Positions 52,409 through 60,534 of a stretch of DNA of 64,000 nt are shown here, piece after piece. The stretch's first letter is position 1. The number at the start of each line of letters is the position of its first letter. The notes below the pieces were generated by a model. That model did no database searches, had not been told where the DNA came from, and saw only the letters and a list, made by a program, of their open reading frames with translations. This DNA comes from Flavihumibacter rivuli. Its GTDB lineage: Bacteria > Bacteroidota > Bacteroidia > Chitinophagales > Chitinophagaceae. Made by a program: the position numbers and the translations under genes. The stretch lies in NCBI RefSeq assembly GCF_018595685.2, contig NZ_CP092334.1, positions 2,136,001-2,200,000 on the forward strand. Direction: 5' to 3'.

Positions 52409-52726
52409 ATGGCTAGAAGAATTCCCAAAAAAGAACTTACCGGTCTTTTAGAATAGATTACATGTCAAAAAGATGACCTAATGATAAACGATGGTGATTC
52501 TGCAGTTTATTATGAACTTATCACAAAGGAAATCTTACTTACATTTCCAGACACAGCATACTGGGTATTATTTGAATCAGAAACAGAATGGAAAACTTTC
52601 CTGGAAAAAGTTACTTCTGAATGTGAAACCCATCCCGTAGCAGGGACTTTCAAAAATGAAACTGATTTTCAAAATTGCCTGGAGACTACAAAACAAGAGA
52701 TTAAAATTTTAAAAACTTCCCATTAA
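52409..52726 (+). pseudogene. truncated, nonsense-mutated copy of the 46341 gene
   Basis: Starting with ATG at 52409, the frame reads MARRIPKKELTGLLE and then TAG at 52454-52456, exactly where the intact copy has ATG (Met16). The same frame then continues with close similarity (ITCQ, DGDSAVYYELITKEILLTF, KNETDFQNCLETTK) and ends after about 105 codons with unrelated residues, where the intact protein goes on for another 105. Twelve bases just before the ATG are also alike (CTCGGTTTACT against CTCAGTTTACT). It is therefore a duplicated and decayed copy in direct orientation. Confidence 0.85.
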
Positions 52727-53089
52727 CAAAAATAGAATCCAAGGAGTAATTAACGATACAATTACAAGTACACCTCTTAATTTTCGAGATTTAGGAGATT
52801 CATCCTTCCAAATCTTCTTTAAATAATTGTACTTGTTTCTGTAGCGCCAATAATTACTAACTAAAAAAACCAAAAAAATTCCAACACCTACATAGGCATA
52901 GTACTTTGAATTAGGAGCAATTTGTTCCTTTGTATATTTCAATTTTAAAATTATTAGTAATAAATCAATAACTAATAAAGCTTGGATCATACTAACAATA
53001 ATTAAAGCTGTGGCGCCATTTCTTCCATCCCATTTAAAATAAAATTGAATTACCCTATAGTATATATAATCAAAAATCAAATTGCCCAT
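52709..53089 (-). CDS. small membrane protein, unknown function
   Basis: A 126-residue protein with three hydrophobic helices (about residues 30-50, 66-82 and 105-124) and basic loops (KYTKEQ, RYRNKYNYLKK). Base composition is A+T-rich like the rest of the island. An upstream in-frame ATG at 53098 adds three residues. Its 3' end overlaps the end of the pseudogene on the other strand by 18 bases. No recognised family. Confidence 0.6.
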   Translation of the reverse strand: MGNLIFDYIYYRVIQFYFKWDGRNGATALIIVSMIQALLVIDLLLIILKLKYTKEQIAPNSKYYAYVGVGIFLVFLVSNYWRYRNKYNYLKKIWKDESPKSRKLRGVLVIVSLITPWILFLLMGSF

Positions 53090-53168
53090 TGTGCACATTA
53101 TTTGTTATAGCTAAAGATATTTCTAGTAAAATGGATTCTATCCAAATTACTGACTTCTAATACTAATT

Positions 53169-53176
53169 TATATTTG
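53169..53176 (+). promoter_or_regulatory. -7 box before the GNAT gene
   Basis: TATATTTG matches TAnnTTTG completely and ends 20 bases before the ATG at 53197. No convincing -33 partner. Confidence 0.45.
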
Positions 53177-53196
53177 AAGCTTTAAACTTTTACCCC

Positions 53197-53721
53197 ATGG
53201 CACACCCAACCCAATTGATCCTCGAGACAAATCGATTATATATCCGTCCGTTATCTTACGACCACCTTGTACAATATACCGACCTGGATAATTCCCTCGA
53301 AAATAGCCTTGGGCTTGAGCCCTATCCAAGGTCCTTACCGGGGGAGCTCAAGGAAGCGCTGGAGCAGGCGATCCTGCCGATGGTAAAGCAGGCGGGGGAT
53401 GACCTGCTGTATTGCACTTTATGGACCATCATTGAGAAGGAACATAACCGTATGGTGGGGGATCTCTGCTTCAAAGGTGCACCGAATGCAGCGGGGGAGA
53501 TTGAGATCGGTTACGGGACCTATGCCGATTTCCAGGGCAGGGGTTTTATGACGGAGGCTATCGGGCGAATCCTGCAGTGGGCTTTCAATCAGCCAGGTGT
53601 GCAGGCGGTTATTGCGGAGACGGATAAGGGGAATATTGCATCCCACCAGACGCTAAAGAAGAATGGCTTTGAAGTATATAAGGAGGAAGGGGAAATGATT
53701 TGGTGGCGATTGAGGAAATAA
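53197..53721 (+). CDS. GNAT family N-acetyltransferase (RimJ/RimL-like)
   Basis: A 174-residue acetyltransferase: N-terminal LILETNRLYIRPLSYD is the common start of the RimJ/RimL group, and GEIEIGYGTYADFQGRGFMT carries the acetyl-CoA pyrophosphate loop (QGRGFM). NIASHQTLKKNGFEVYKEE is the typical C-terminal helix-strand. Substrate unknown. Base composition returns to that of the chromosomal core here, marking the end of the island. Confidence 0.92.
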   Translation: MAHPTQLILETNRLYIRPLSYDHLVQYTDLDNSLENSLGLEPYPRSLPGELKEALEQAILPMVKQAGDDLLYCTLWTIIEKEHNRMVGDLCFKGAPNAAGEIEIGYGTYADFQGRGFMTEAIGRILQWAFNQPGVQAVIAETDKGNIASHQTLKKNGFEVYKEEGEMIWWRLRK

Positions 53722-53780
53722 CTCTTCGCGTTACTTTTTATAACGCAAAGTCCGCGAAGGACCGCAGAGGACGCAAAGAG
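53722..53780. repeat. shortened hairpin repeat D (ACGCAAAG type)
   Basis: CTCTTCGCGTTA faces TAACGCAAAGTCCGCGAAGG...ACGCAAAGAG. The long arm matches the left arm of element C unit by unit; the short arm looks like the two ends of a full arm joined after an internal deletion. It lies between two convergent genes. Confidence 0.75.
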
Positions 53781-53842
53781 GGCCATCCACCAAAGCGGAC
53801 AGCCCCCGGGACTAAACCAAATCTACATCCCTCAACAGATCT

Positions 53843-55261
53843 TTATTTCCATCCCCCTCCCAGGGCCTGGTAAATATTTACAAGTGTTATAAGTTGCTCC
53901 TTACGGGTCTCCACCAATTCCATGCGCGCTTCGAGTACATCGCGCTGGGTCAGCAGCACTTCCATATAATCGGCGCGGGCAGATTTGAAAAGGTTGCCGG
54001 AAATGGCCACCGACTGCGCCAATGCAGCTACCTGCTGGTCCTTCAAGGCATAGCCCTGCTTCAGGTTCTCGATCTTCGACAACTGGTTGCTCACCTCAAT
54101 GAAACCATTCAGGATACTGCGTTCGTAATTGAACACCGCCTGCACCTGTTTCGCATTCGCATTTGCGTAATTCGCCTTGATGGCATTGCGGTTCACCAGG
54201 GGAGCCATCAAGTCGCCGGCAAGACCATAGAGGATTGACTCCGGCGTACTGAACAGATAAGCCGGATTAAAGGCCCGATAACCCAATCCCGCTACAATAC
54301 TCACGGAAGGATAAAAATTCGCGCGGGCAATGGCCACTTCCAGTTTGTTCGCCTGCAGCTCCAGCTCCGCCTGACGGATATCCGGCCTGTTCACCAGCAA
54401 CTGCGAAGGCACGCCTGTCCTGATGGGTTCAGGCAGTGCTGTATTGAACTGATTGGATTGCCTGGCCACCGGACCAGGGAAACGGCCCACCAAAAAATTG
54501 ATCCTGTTCTCCGTTTCGATGATCTGTTGCCGGATGGCATAGACCTGGCTCTGGTTCTTCAGCACTTCCGCTTCAAAACGTTTAACGGCCAGTTCGGTTA
54601 CCCGCGCTGCCTGCTTCTCCTGCCGGATGATCTCCAGTGCATTCTGCTGGATCGCGATATTCTGCTGCAGGATCTCTAACTGGTTATCCAGTGCCAGCAA
54701 TTCATAATAGGAATTGGCGATCTCGGCCACCAGATGGGTGACCATGAAGTTCCGGCCTTCGATCGTACTCAAATATTTCAGTGCGGCTACCTTCTTCGCA
54801 TTGTGCAGCTTCTTCCAGATATCCACTTCCCAGGAAGCATAGACGCCGACCATCAAATCTCCCAGCGGCTCGGGAAATTCCTTGCCCGGCTTGATCTCAG
54901 TATTGGCATCATTGGCGCCCTGGCTGGTATAGCGGCCCACTTTCTCTACTCCTGCCCCGGCACGCACATTCACGAAGGGCAGGTATTCCCCCTTCCTGAT
55001 CCTGATCTCATTATTGGCCACCTGTATCTCCTGCAGCATGATGTTCAACTCCTGGTTATGCAGCAAGGCCGTATCGATCAGCGCTACCAGGTTGGGATCC
55101 TTGAAATAGTCCCGCCAGTTCAGCTGCGCGCTGTTCACCGTATCCTGCGATCCGGCAAAGCTCGCAGGGGTATTGGTTTGCGGGGTCTTCTGGACTGCCG
55201 GCGGAATGGAACAGGCTGCAAAGAACAGCAGGCCACCCAGCAAGCCCATCGCTTTATTCAT
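53843..55261 (-). CDS. outer-membrane factor lipoprotein of an RND efflux system
   Basis: A 472-residue TolC/OprM (NodT) family protein. Lipoprotein signal MNKAMGLLGGLLFFAAC with the lipidated Cys near residue 17, then two repeated halves with the long coiled helices of the family (for example NQLEILQQNIAIQQNALEII and GFIEVSNQLSKIENLKQGYA) and the motif LLVNRPDIRQAELELQ. It forms the outer-membrane duct of the pump. The in-frame ATG at 55276 is also possible; either start overlaps the end of the pump gene. Confidence 0.94.
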   Translation of the reverse strand: MNKAMGLLGGLLFFAACSIPPAVQKTPQTNTPASFAGSQDTVNSAQLNWRDYFKDPNLVALIDTALLHNQELNIMLQEIQVANNEIRIRKGEYLPFVNVRAGAGVEKVGRYTSQGANDANTEIKPGKEFPEPLGDLMVGVYASWEVDIWKKLHNAKKVAALKYLSTIEGRNFMVTHLVAEIANSYYELLALDNQLEILQQNIAIQQNALEIIRQEKQAARVTELAVKRFEAEVLKNQSQVYAIRQQIIETENRINFLVGRFPGPVARQSNQFNTALPEPIRTGVPSQLLVNRPDIRQAELELQANKLEVAIARANFYPSVSIVAGLGYRAFNPAYLFSTPESILYGLAGDLMAPLVNRNAIKANYANANAKQVQAVFNYERSILNGFIEVSNQLSKIENLKQGYALKDQQVAALAQSVAISGNLFKSARADYMEVLLTQRDVLEARMELVETRKEQLITLVNIYQALGGGWK

Positions 55262-58200
55262 ATGTATTCTGGTCATGTTGATGTTTGTCTTCTGTTAATG
55301 GTTCGAAATACTCATCCTTGATCAGCTTGCGGCCTTCTGCCAGCTTGCCGAATATGTAGTAGAGTCCCGGTATCACGATCACCCCGAACACTGTACCGAT
55401 CAGCATCCCGCCTGCTGAGGAGGAACCGATGGTGCGGTTACCAATAGCACCCGGACCTGTGGCGAACACCAATGGGATCAGGCCCGCGATAAAGGCGAAA
55501 GAGGTCATGAGGATGGGACGGAAACGCGTCTTCGCTCCTTCAATAGCGGCCTGCAGGATGGGCATACCGTTCTGGTTCTTCTGCACCGCGAACTCCACGA
55601 TCAACACCGCGTTCTTGCCCAGCAAGCCCACCAGCATCACCATACCCACCTGGGCATAGATATCATTGGCCAGTCCCATCGCCTTCACCATCATGAATGC
55701 ACCAAACACACCCGCAGGCAGGGAAAGGATAACCGCCAAGGGAATGATGAAGCTTTCATACTGCGCGGCCAGCAACATGTAGATAAAGGCCAGCACGATG
55801 AGGAAGATATAGATCGACTCATTGCCCCTGGTGGCTTCGTCTTTGGACAAACCGGCCCAGTCGATGCCATAGCCACGCGGCAGGGTCTTGGCGGCTACTT
55901 CCTGGATCACCTTGATGGCTTCACCACTGCTGTAACCGGGTGCAGGACCACCCCGGATGGCGGAAGAAGTGTAGAGGTTGTAACGCGTGATCTCGTTCAG
56001 GCCATGGGTCTTCTTCATGCGCATGAAAGCGGAATAGGGCACCATCTCGCCATGGTCGTTCTTCACATAGAGTTTGAGGATATCCTCCGGCAACTGGCGG
56101 TATTCCGGTGATGCCTGAACGAAGACCTTATAGTACTGGCCGAAACGGATAAAGCCCAGCTCATAGGTACTACCGATCAGGATCGAGAGGTTGTCCATGG
56201 CCTTACCTATCGACACACCTTTCTGCATGGCCAGTTCATTATCGATCTCCAGTTCATATTGCGGGTAGTTGGCACTGAAGAAGGTGAAGAGACCCGTCAG
56301 TTCCTTGCGCTGTTTCAGGGCGTTCATGAAATCATCGTTCACTTTCTCGAAGGCCTTGTAATCGCCGGTATTGGTCTTGTCCAGCAGGTTTAGCGCAAAT
56401 CCGCCAGCAGCGCCATAACCCGGTACGGCAGGGGGTTCAAAGAATTCGATGGTAGCGCCAAGGTCCCTGGTCTTCTCTTCCAGTTCCAGGATGATCTCTT
56501 CGGCTGTCTTGTCGCGCTCCGACCAATCTTTCAGGTTGATCAGACAGGTTCCCGAGTTGGAGCCACGGCCTTCTGTCAACACTTCATAACCGGCCAGTGC
56601 GGAAACGGACTGGATGCCTTCTACCTTCTCGGCGATCTTCTGCAGTTTGAGCGCCACATCATTGGTACGCTCCAGGGTAGTACCAGGAGGCGTCTGGATG
56701 ATGCCATAGATCATGCCCTGGTCTTCTGAAGGAATGAATCCTGACGGAAGGCGATTGCCGAGGAACCAGATCCCGCCGCAGAAAGCGAAGAGGATGCCGA
56801 AGGTGACCAGCCTGCGATTAACGATGAGCGTGAGCAGGTTGGTATAGCTGCCGGTCAGCTTTTCGAACCAGCGGTTGAAGCCGTTGATCAGCCAGTTGAT
56901 CGGGGTTTTCTTTTTCGGTTGTCCATGGTTGTTCTTCAGGATCATGGCACAGAGCACTGGCGTAAGGGTCAGTGCTACCACACCCGAAAGGATGATGGCC
57001 GTGGTCATGGTAATGGAGAACTGGCGATAGAAGATCCCTACCGGTCCGCTGAGGAAGGCTACGGGAATGAATACCGCAGCCATTACCAGTGTGATGGCGA
57101 TGATGGCCCCGCTGATCTCGTGCAAGACCTTGGTTGACGCGCCATAGGGCGAGAGGTGTTCTTCTTCCATCTTCGCGTGCACTGCTTCCACCACCACAAT
57201 GGCGTTGTCCACCACCACACCGATCGCCAACACCAGCGCGAAGAGCGTGATGAGGTTCAGCGTCAGCCCGAAGAGCTGCATGAAGATGAAGGTACCGATC
57301 AGGGATACGGGTACGGCCAGCGTGGGGATCAGGGTAGAACGCCAATCGCCCAGGAAGAGGAATACCACGATGGCCACCAGCACGAAGGCTTCCACCAGGG
57401 TATGTACCACTTTCTCAATAGAGGCATCCAGGAATTTCGATACGTCATAACTGATCTCGTAATCCATGCCGGGCGGGAAAGAACTGCCTTTGATCTCTTC
57501 CAGTTTCGCCTTCACTTCCTTGATCACCTCACTGGCATTACTGCCATAGTTCTGTTTCAACACGATGGCCGTTGAAGGCAAACCGTTCAGGTTGGAATAG
57601 ATATCATAGAATTCACTACCGAACTCCACATCTGCCACATCCTTCAGGCGAAGGATCTCGCCATTGGGATTGGCACGGATGATCACGTTCTTGTATTGGT
57701 CAGGCTCACTGAATCGTCCCTGGTAGGTGAGCACATATTCAAGCGACTGGGAGCGCTTACCATCGCTTCGGCCGATACGTCCGGGCGAACCGATCACACT
57801 CTGCTCATTGAGTGCTTCCATCACTTCATCAGTGGAGATATTGTAGGCACGCATGCGGTCGGGCTTCAGCCATACGCGCATCGCATACCTGCGGCTACCC
57901 AGGATGGATGCCTGTCCTACCCCACTCAGGCGTTTGAGTTCAGGAATGATGTTAACGTTCGCGTAGTTGTAGAGGTACTTCATGTCCGCGGCCGTGTCCT
58001 TGCTGTAGAGGTTCACATACATCAGCATGTTGGCCTGGGTACGCGATACAACCACCCCTTCGCGTTGCACGAGTACAGGCAATCGGTTCATCACCTGTTC
58101 GATCCTGGTCTTTACATTCACCACCGCCTGGTTGGGATCGGTGTCGAGGTCGAAGACCACCTGGATATTGGCTTCACCTGCACTGGTGGCATCTGAGGTC

Positions 58201-58433
58201 ATGTATTTCATTCCCGGCACACCGTTGATGGCTTGTTCCATCGGGATCAGTACGGAGTTCACCAGCACGTTGGCGCTGGCGCCGGGATAAGCCGTTTCCA
58301 CCAGGACCCGTGGTGGCGCAACGGAAGGGAACTGTGAAATAGGAAGGGTTTCTATGGCCAGTAGTCCCATGAAGACGATCAGGAGCGATACTACGATGGC
58401 GAGTACCGGCCTATGCATAAATTTTGTAAACAT
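55254..58433 (-). CDS. RND multidrug efflux transporter, AcrB/HAE1 type
   Basis: A 1059-residue proton-driven inner-membrane pump with twelve helices and two large periplasmic loops. It starts MFTKFMHRPVLAIVVSLLIV and has the family motif SQFPSVAPPRV. The proton-relay Lys is in GLLGKNAVLIVEFAV. In helix 4 the paired aspartates of AcrB (Asp407/Asp408) read Asp409-Asn410 here (VVVDNAIVVVEAV), so one relay carboxylate is replaced by Asn. The frame opens seven codons earlier, but MFTKFM is the usual start. It lies between its adaptor (upstream) and outer-membrane factor genes. Confidence 0.95.
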   Translation of the reverse strand: MFTKFMHRPVLAIVVSLLIVFMGLLAIETLPISQFPSVAPPRVLVETAYPGASANVLVNSVLIPMEQAINGVPGMKYMTSDATSAGEANIQVVFDLDTDPNQAVVNVKTRIEQVMNRLPVLVQREGVVVSRTQANMLMYVNLYSKDTAADMKYLYNYANVNIIPELKRLSGVGQASILGSRRYAMRVWLKPDRMRAYNISTDEVMEALNEQSVIGSPGRIGRSDGKRSQSLEYVLTYQGRFSEPDQYKNVIIRANPNGEILRLKDVADVEFGSEFYDIYSNLNGLPSTAIVLKQNYGSNASEVIKEVKAKLEEIKGSSFPPGMDYEISYDVSKFLDASIEKVVHTLVEAFVLVAIVVFLFLGDWRSTLIPTLAVPVSLIGTFIFMQLFGLTLNLITLFALVLAIGVVVDNAIVVVEAVHAKMEEEHLSPYGASTKVLHEISGAIIAITLVMAAVFIPVAFLSGPVGIFYRQFSITMTTAIILSGVVALTLTPVLCAMILKNNHGQPKKKTPINWLINGFNRWFEKLTGSYTNLLTLIVNRRLVTFGILFAFCGGIWFLGNRLPSGFIPSEDQGMIYGIIQTPPGTTLERTNDVALKLQKIAEKVEGIQSVSALAGYEVLTEGRGSNSGTCLINLKDWSERDKTAEEIILELEEKTRDLGATIEFFEPPAVPGYGAAGGFALNLLDKTNTGDYKAFEKVNDDFMNALKQRKELTGLFTFFSANYPQYELEIDNELAMQKGVSIGKAMDNLSILIGSTYELGFIRFGQYYKVFVQASPEYRQLPEDILKLYVKNDHGEMVPYSAFMRMKKTHGLNEITRYNLYTSSAIRGGPAPGYSSGEAIKVIQEVAAKTLPRGYGIDWAGLSKDEATRGNESIYIFLIVLAFIYMLLAAQYESFIIPLAVILSLPAGVFGAFMMVKAMGLANDIYAQVGMVMLVGLLGKNAVLIVEFAVQKNQNGMPILQAAIEGAKTRFRPILMTSFAFIAGLIPLVFATGPGAIGNRTIGSSSAGGMLIGTVFGVIVIPGLYYIFGKLAEGRKLIKDEYFEPLTEDKHQHDQNTYE

Positions 58434-58457
58434 GTAATGCTTTTTTAGGTGCAAGGA

Positions 58458-59561
58458 TTATTCGGAAGCCACGCGCAGGTGCGCCATCACTTCCCTCGGC
58501 TCTTCATAAGTAAAGGCGATCTTATCCTTGTCCTTCACCTTGCGGATGCCTTCCAACAGGATCTTTTCGTTTTCCGCCAATCCTTTGTCGATGATGAAGA
58601 GATCGATCATTTCAGCCGCAACTGAAATGGGGCGCAGCTGCACCCTGTTCTCCTTGTCCACTACATACACGTATTTCTTATCGAGGATCTCGAAAGTGGC
58701 TTTCTGCGGGATGATGATGGCATTCCTGAAAGGAACCATCACCTTGATATTGCCGGTCTCACCATGGCGCAGTAATCCCTTCCGGTTGGGGAAAGTGGCG
58801 CGGAAGGCGATATTACCGGTCTCGTTGTTGAAGTCGGCCTCGATGGTCTCTACCTTACCTGGCGCATCGAACAATTCGTTATTGGCCATCTGCAGGTGAA
58901 CGGTCAGCATGCTGTCGTTCTTTACACCCGATTTATAATTCAGGTATTCGGCTTCCGGCACGTTGAAATAGACCCACATCTTGCTGTTATCGGAGAGTGT
59001 GGTGAGCAGTTCGCCTTCATCCACCAGGCTACCCAGTTTCACCTGCAGCTTATCCATGATACCATCAAAAGGCGCCCTGATCTCGGTAAAGCCGAGATGC
59101 ACTTTGGCCAGTTGCATTTCCGCACGGGCCTTGTCGAGTCGCGCCTTGGCGAGGGCCAGTTCATTCTTTGATACAATATTGCTGTCGGCCAGGGACTTGG
59201 TGTTCTGGTATTCGATGGCCGCGTAATTGGCTTCGGCTTCGGCCTTCTGGAATTCGGCCTGGTAGAGCATGGGCATAATCTGGAAGAGTAGCTGGCCCTT
59301 TCGCACGAATTGCCCTTCATCTACATAGATCTTCTGCAGGTAGCCCTTCTCCATGGCCCTGATCTCGATGTGCTGGAAGGACTGGATCTGGCATACATAG
59401 TCATTTACGATAGAGGTGTCTGCCTTGATGGTACTGGTAACGGCAAATCTGGCTTCCACTTCTTCCTGCTCGTGCTTGTTGTGGCAGGCCGTGAGACTGG
59501 CCAGGGCAAAAAAGGCGATGAGCAGGAGTGGTTGTCTCCTTGTCATTTTTGTTGAGTTCAT
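58458..59561 (-). CDS. periplasmic adaptor lipoprotein of the RND efflux system
   Basis: A 367-residue AcrA-like membrane-fusion protein. Lipoprotein signal with lipobox LASLTAC (Cys26), lipoyl half-motifs IEIRAMEKGYLQKIYVDEGQ and FTEIRAPFDGIMDKLQVKLG flanking a helical hairpin (about 95-150), then beta-barrel and membrane-proximal domains. It joins the pump to the outer-membrane factor. First structural gene of the operon, 24 bases upstream of the pump. Confidence 0.94.
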   Translation of the reverse strand: MNSTKMTRRQPLLLIAFFALASLTACHNKHEQEEVEARFAVTSTIKADTSIVNDYVCQIQSFQHIEIRAMEKGYLQKIYVDEGQFVRKGQLLFQIMPMLYQAEFQKAEAEANYAAIEYQNTKSLADSNIVSKNELALAKARLDKARAEMQLAKVHLGFTEIRAPFDGIMDKLQVKLGSLVDEGELLTTLSDNSKMWVYFNVPEAEYLNYKSGVKNDSMLTVHLQMANNELFDAPGKVETIEADFNNETGNIAFRATFPNRKGLLRHGETGNIKVMVPFRNAIIIPQKATFEILDKKYVYVVDKENRVQLRPISVAAEMIDLFIIDKGLAENEKILLEGIRKVKDKDKIAFTYEEPREVMAHLRVASE

Positions 59562-59688
59562 ATGTGTTGGTTAAACGATAAATACGTTTGCCTGGGTCCT
59601 TGAGGGCGAAGCCAGGAACGGCGGTGGATGGAACATCCGGGGGCAAGCAATAAGGGGAATGTAGACTAAGCTACAAGGGGAAGCAGGA

Positions 59689-60108
59689 TCAAATGCGGAT
59701 CATGCGGCATTCCAGGAAGCGCCTGGGGGAAGTATAATGAATGGGAATAGCGTAACCCGATTCAACGCTATGGACCGGGTTATTGATCACCTGCAAGAGC
59801 AGGGCATAGCATTCGGCGAAGGAAAGGGAAGAACCAGTGAGCGTTTTCTTGTTACCCTCCTCCTCATCTTCGGTCTCCCGGGGTTCTTCGATATCGAAGG
59901 GAAGTCCTTCCTGTCCCGGCAGGGGAACGGCGGCCTTCACTGTAGTTATAGCAGGCAGGGCGGAGGGTTCGGCATCCCTGGTGGATGGCTCAATGGAACA
60001 AGACTGCTGGTCAGGGAAGGAGGCAACATAGTTGCCCGCTTTCACCGGCAGGTTGCCGGCAAAAACAAGAACCAGGAGGATCAACCAGATTTGTTTGAAG
60101 AGTCTCGC
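59689..60108 (-). CDS. small exported protein upstream of the RND operon
   Basis: A 139-residue protein with a signal peptide (MARLFKQIWLILLVLVFAGNLPVKA), an acidic linker (EEPRETEDEEEGNKKT) and a C-terminal part ending LECRMIRI. Two cysteines in the mature part and one near the end are visible. The frame opens at 60150, but MARLFKQ gives the proper signal peptide. It precedes the adaptor gene by 127 bases on the same strand and could be cotranscribed. I do not recognise the family; the proximity suggests an envelope-related role, no more. Confidence 0.6.
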   Translation of the reverse strand, partial: ARLFKQIWLILLVLVFAGNLPVKAGNYVASFPDQQSCSIEPSTRDAEPSALPAITTVKAAVPLPGQEGLPFDIEEPRETEDEEEGNKKTLTGSSLSFAECYALLLQVINNPVHSVESGYAIPIHYTSPRRFLECRMIRI

Positions 60109-60217
60109 CATTGCGCACGCTAAGCTAGAACGAAGTGATTTCACGGGCAAGTTTTGTTTCTTAACGAATTGTAAATGACGGGAAAGGCAGTCGGGGAGAG
60201 GGTTTGGCGAGATGACA

Positions 60218-60296
60218 GGGCCACGAAGGCACTAAGGCACTAAGTTACACTAAGGCGTCTTCGGGCAACTTAGCGTCTTTTTGCCTTAGTGGCTCT
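60218..60296. repeat. long imperfect hairpin repeat E (CACGAAG/CACTAAG type)
   Basis: The left arm GGGCCACGAAGGCACTAAGG with two more CACTAAG-like units faces the right arm ending GCCTTAGTGGCTC. The inner part pairs ACTAAGTTACACTAAGGCG with CTTCGGGCAACTTAGCGTC, with mismatches. It sits in the divergent gap between the small exported protein and the AraC regulator. Confidence 0.78.
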
Positions 60297-60402
60297 TCAA
60301 GATAATACGGTAAATTTGAAAGGTAGTTCAGGCTAGTAGCGGCCAGTAAGCGATCCGGGTTACCAGCCATCCGATTTCCCCGGAAAAGACTAAACCAAAG
60401 CC

Positions 60403-60417
60403 CTACATTTGACGTAG
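60403..60417 (+). promoter_or_regulatory. -7 box inside a small inverted repeat upstream of the AraC gene
   Basis: TACATTTG at 60404-60411 is a complete -7 match. It is embedded in CTAC-N7-GTAG, an inverted repeat of the kind bound by BlaI/MecI-type repressors. The AraC-family start codon is 117 bases downstream. No BlaI gene is in the window. Confidence 0.4.
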
Positions 60418-60534
60418 TAAACTAAAGGGCCAGGACCTGAAATTGACCTGGAGAAAGGGGTATCAAAAATCAATCATCACCGTGCAGGCGTCTTCGCTAT
60501 ACCCACCGGTGATGCCATCAAAAAATACCTACTA

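Noticed and set aside
46341..53100. Island as a prophage or integrative element
   Set aside because: No integrase, transposase, phage structural gene or tRNA was found at either edge, so only an accessory region of unclear origin can be claimed.
60421..60534. Open stretch in frame with and ahead of the AraC gene, vaguely like a HicA toxin tail (HHRAGVFAIPTGDAIKK)
   Set aside because: No start codon, no HicB partner and only weak resemblance; more likely leader sequence.
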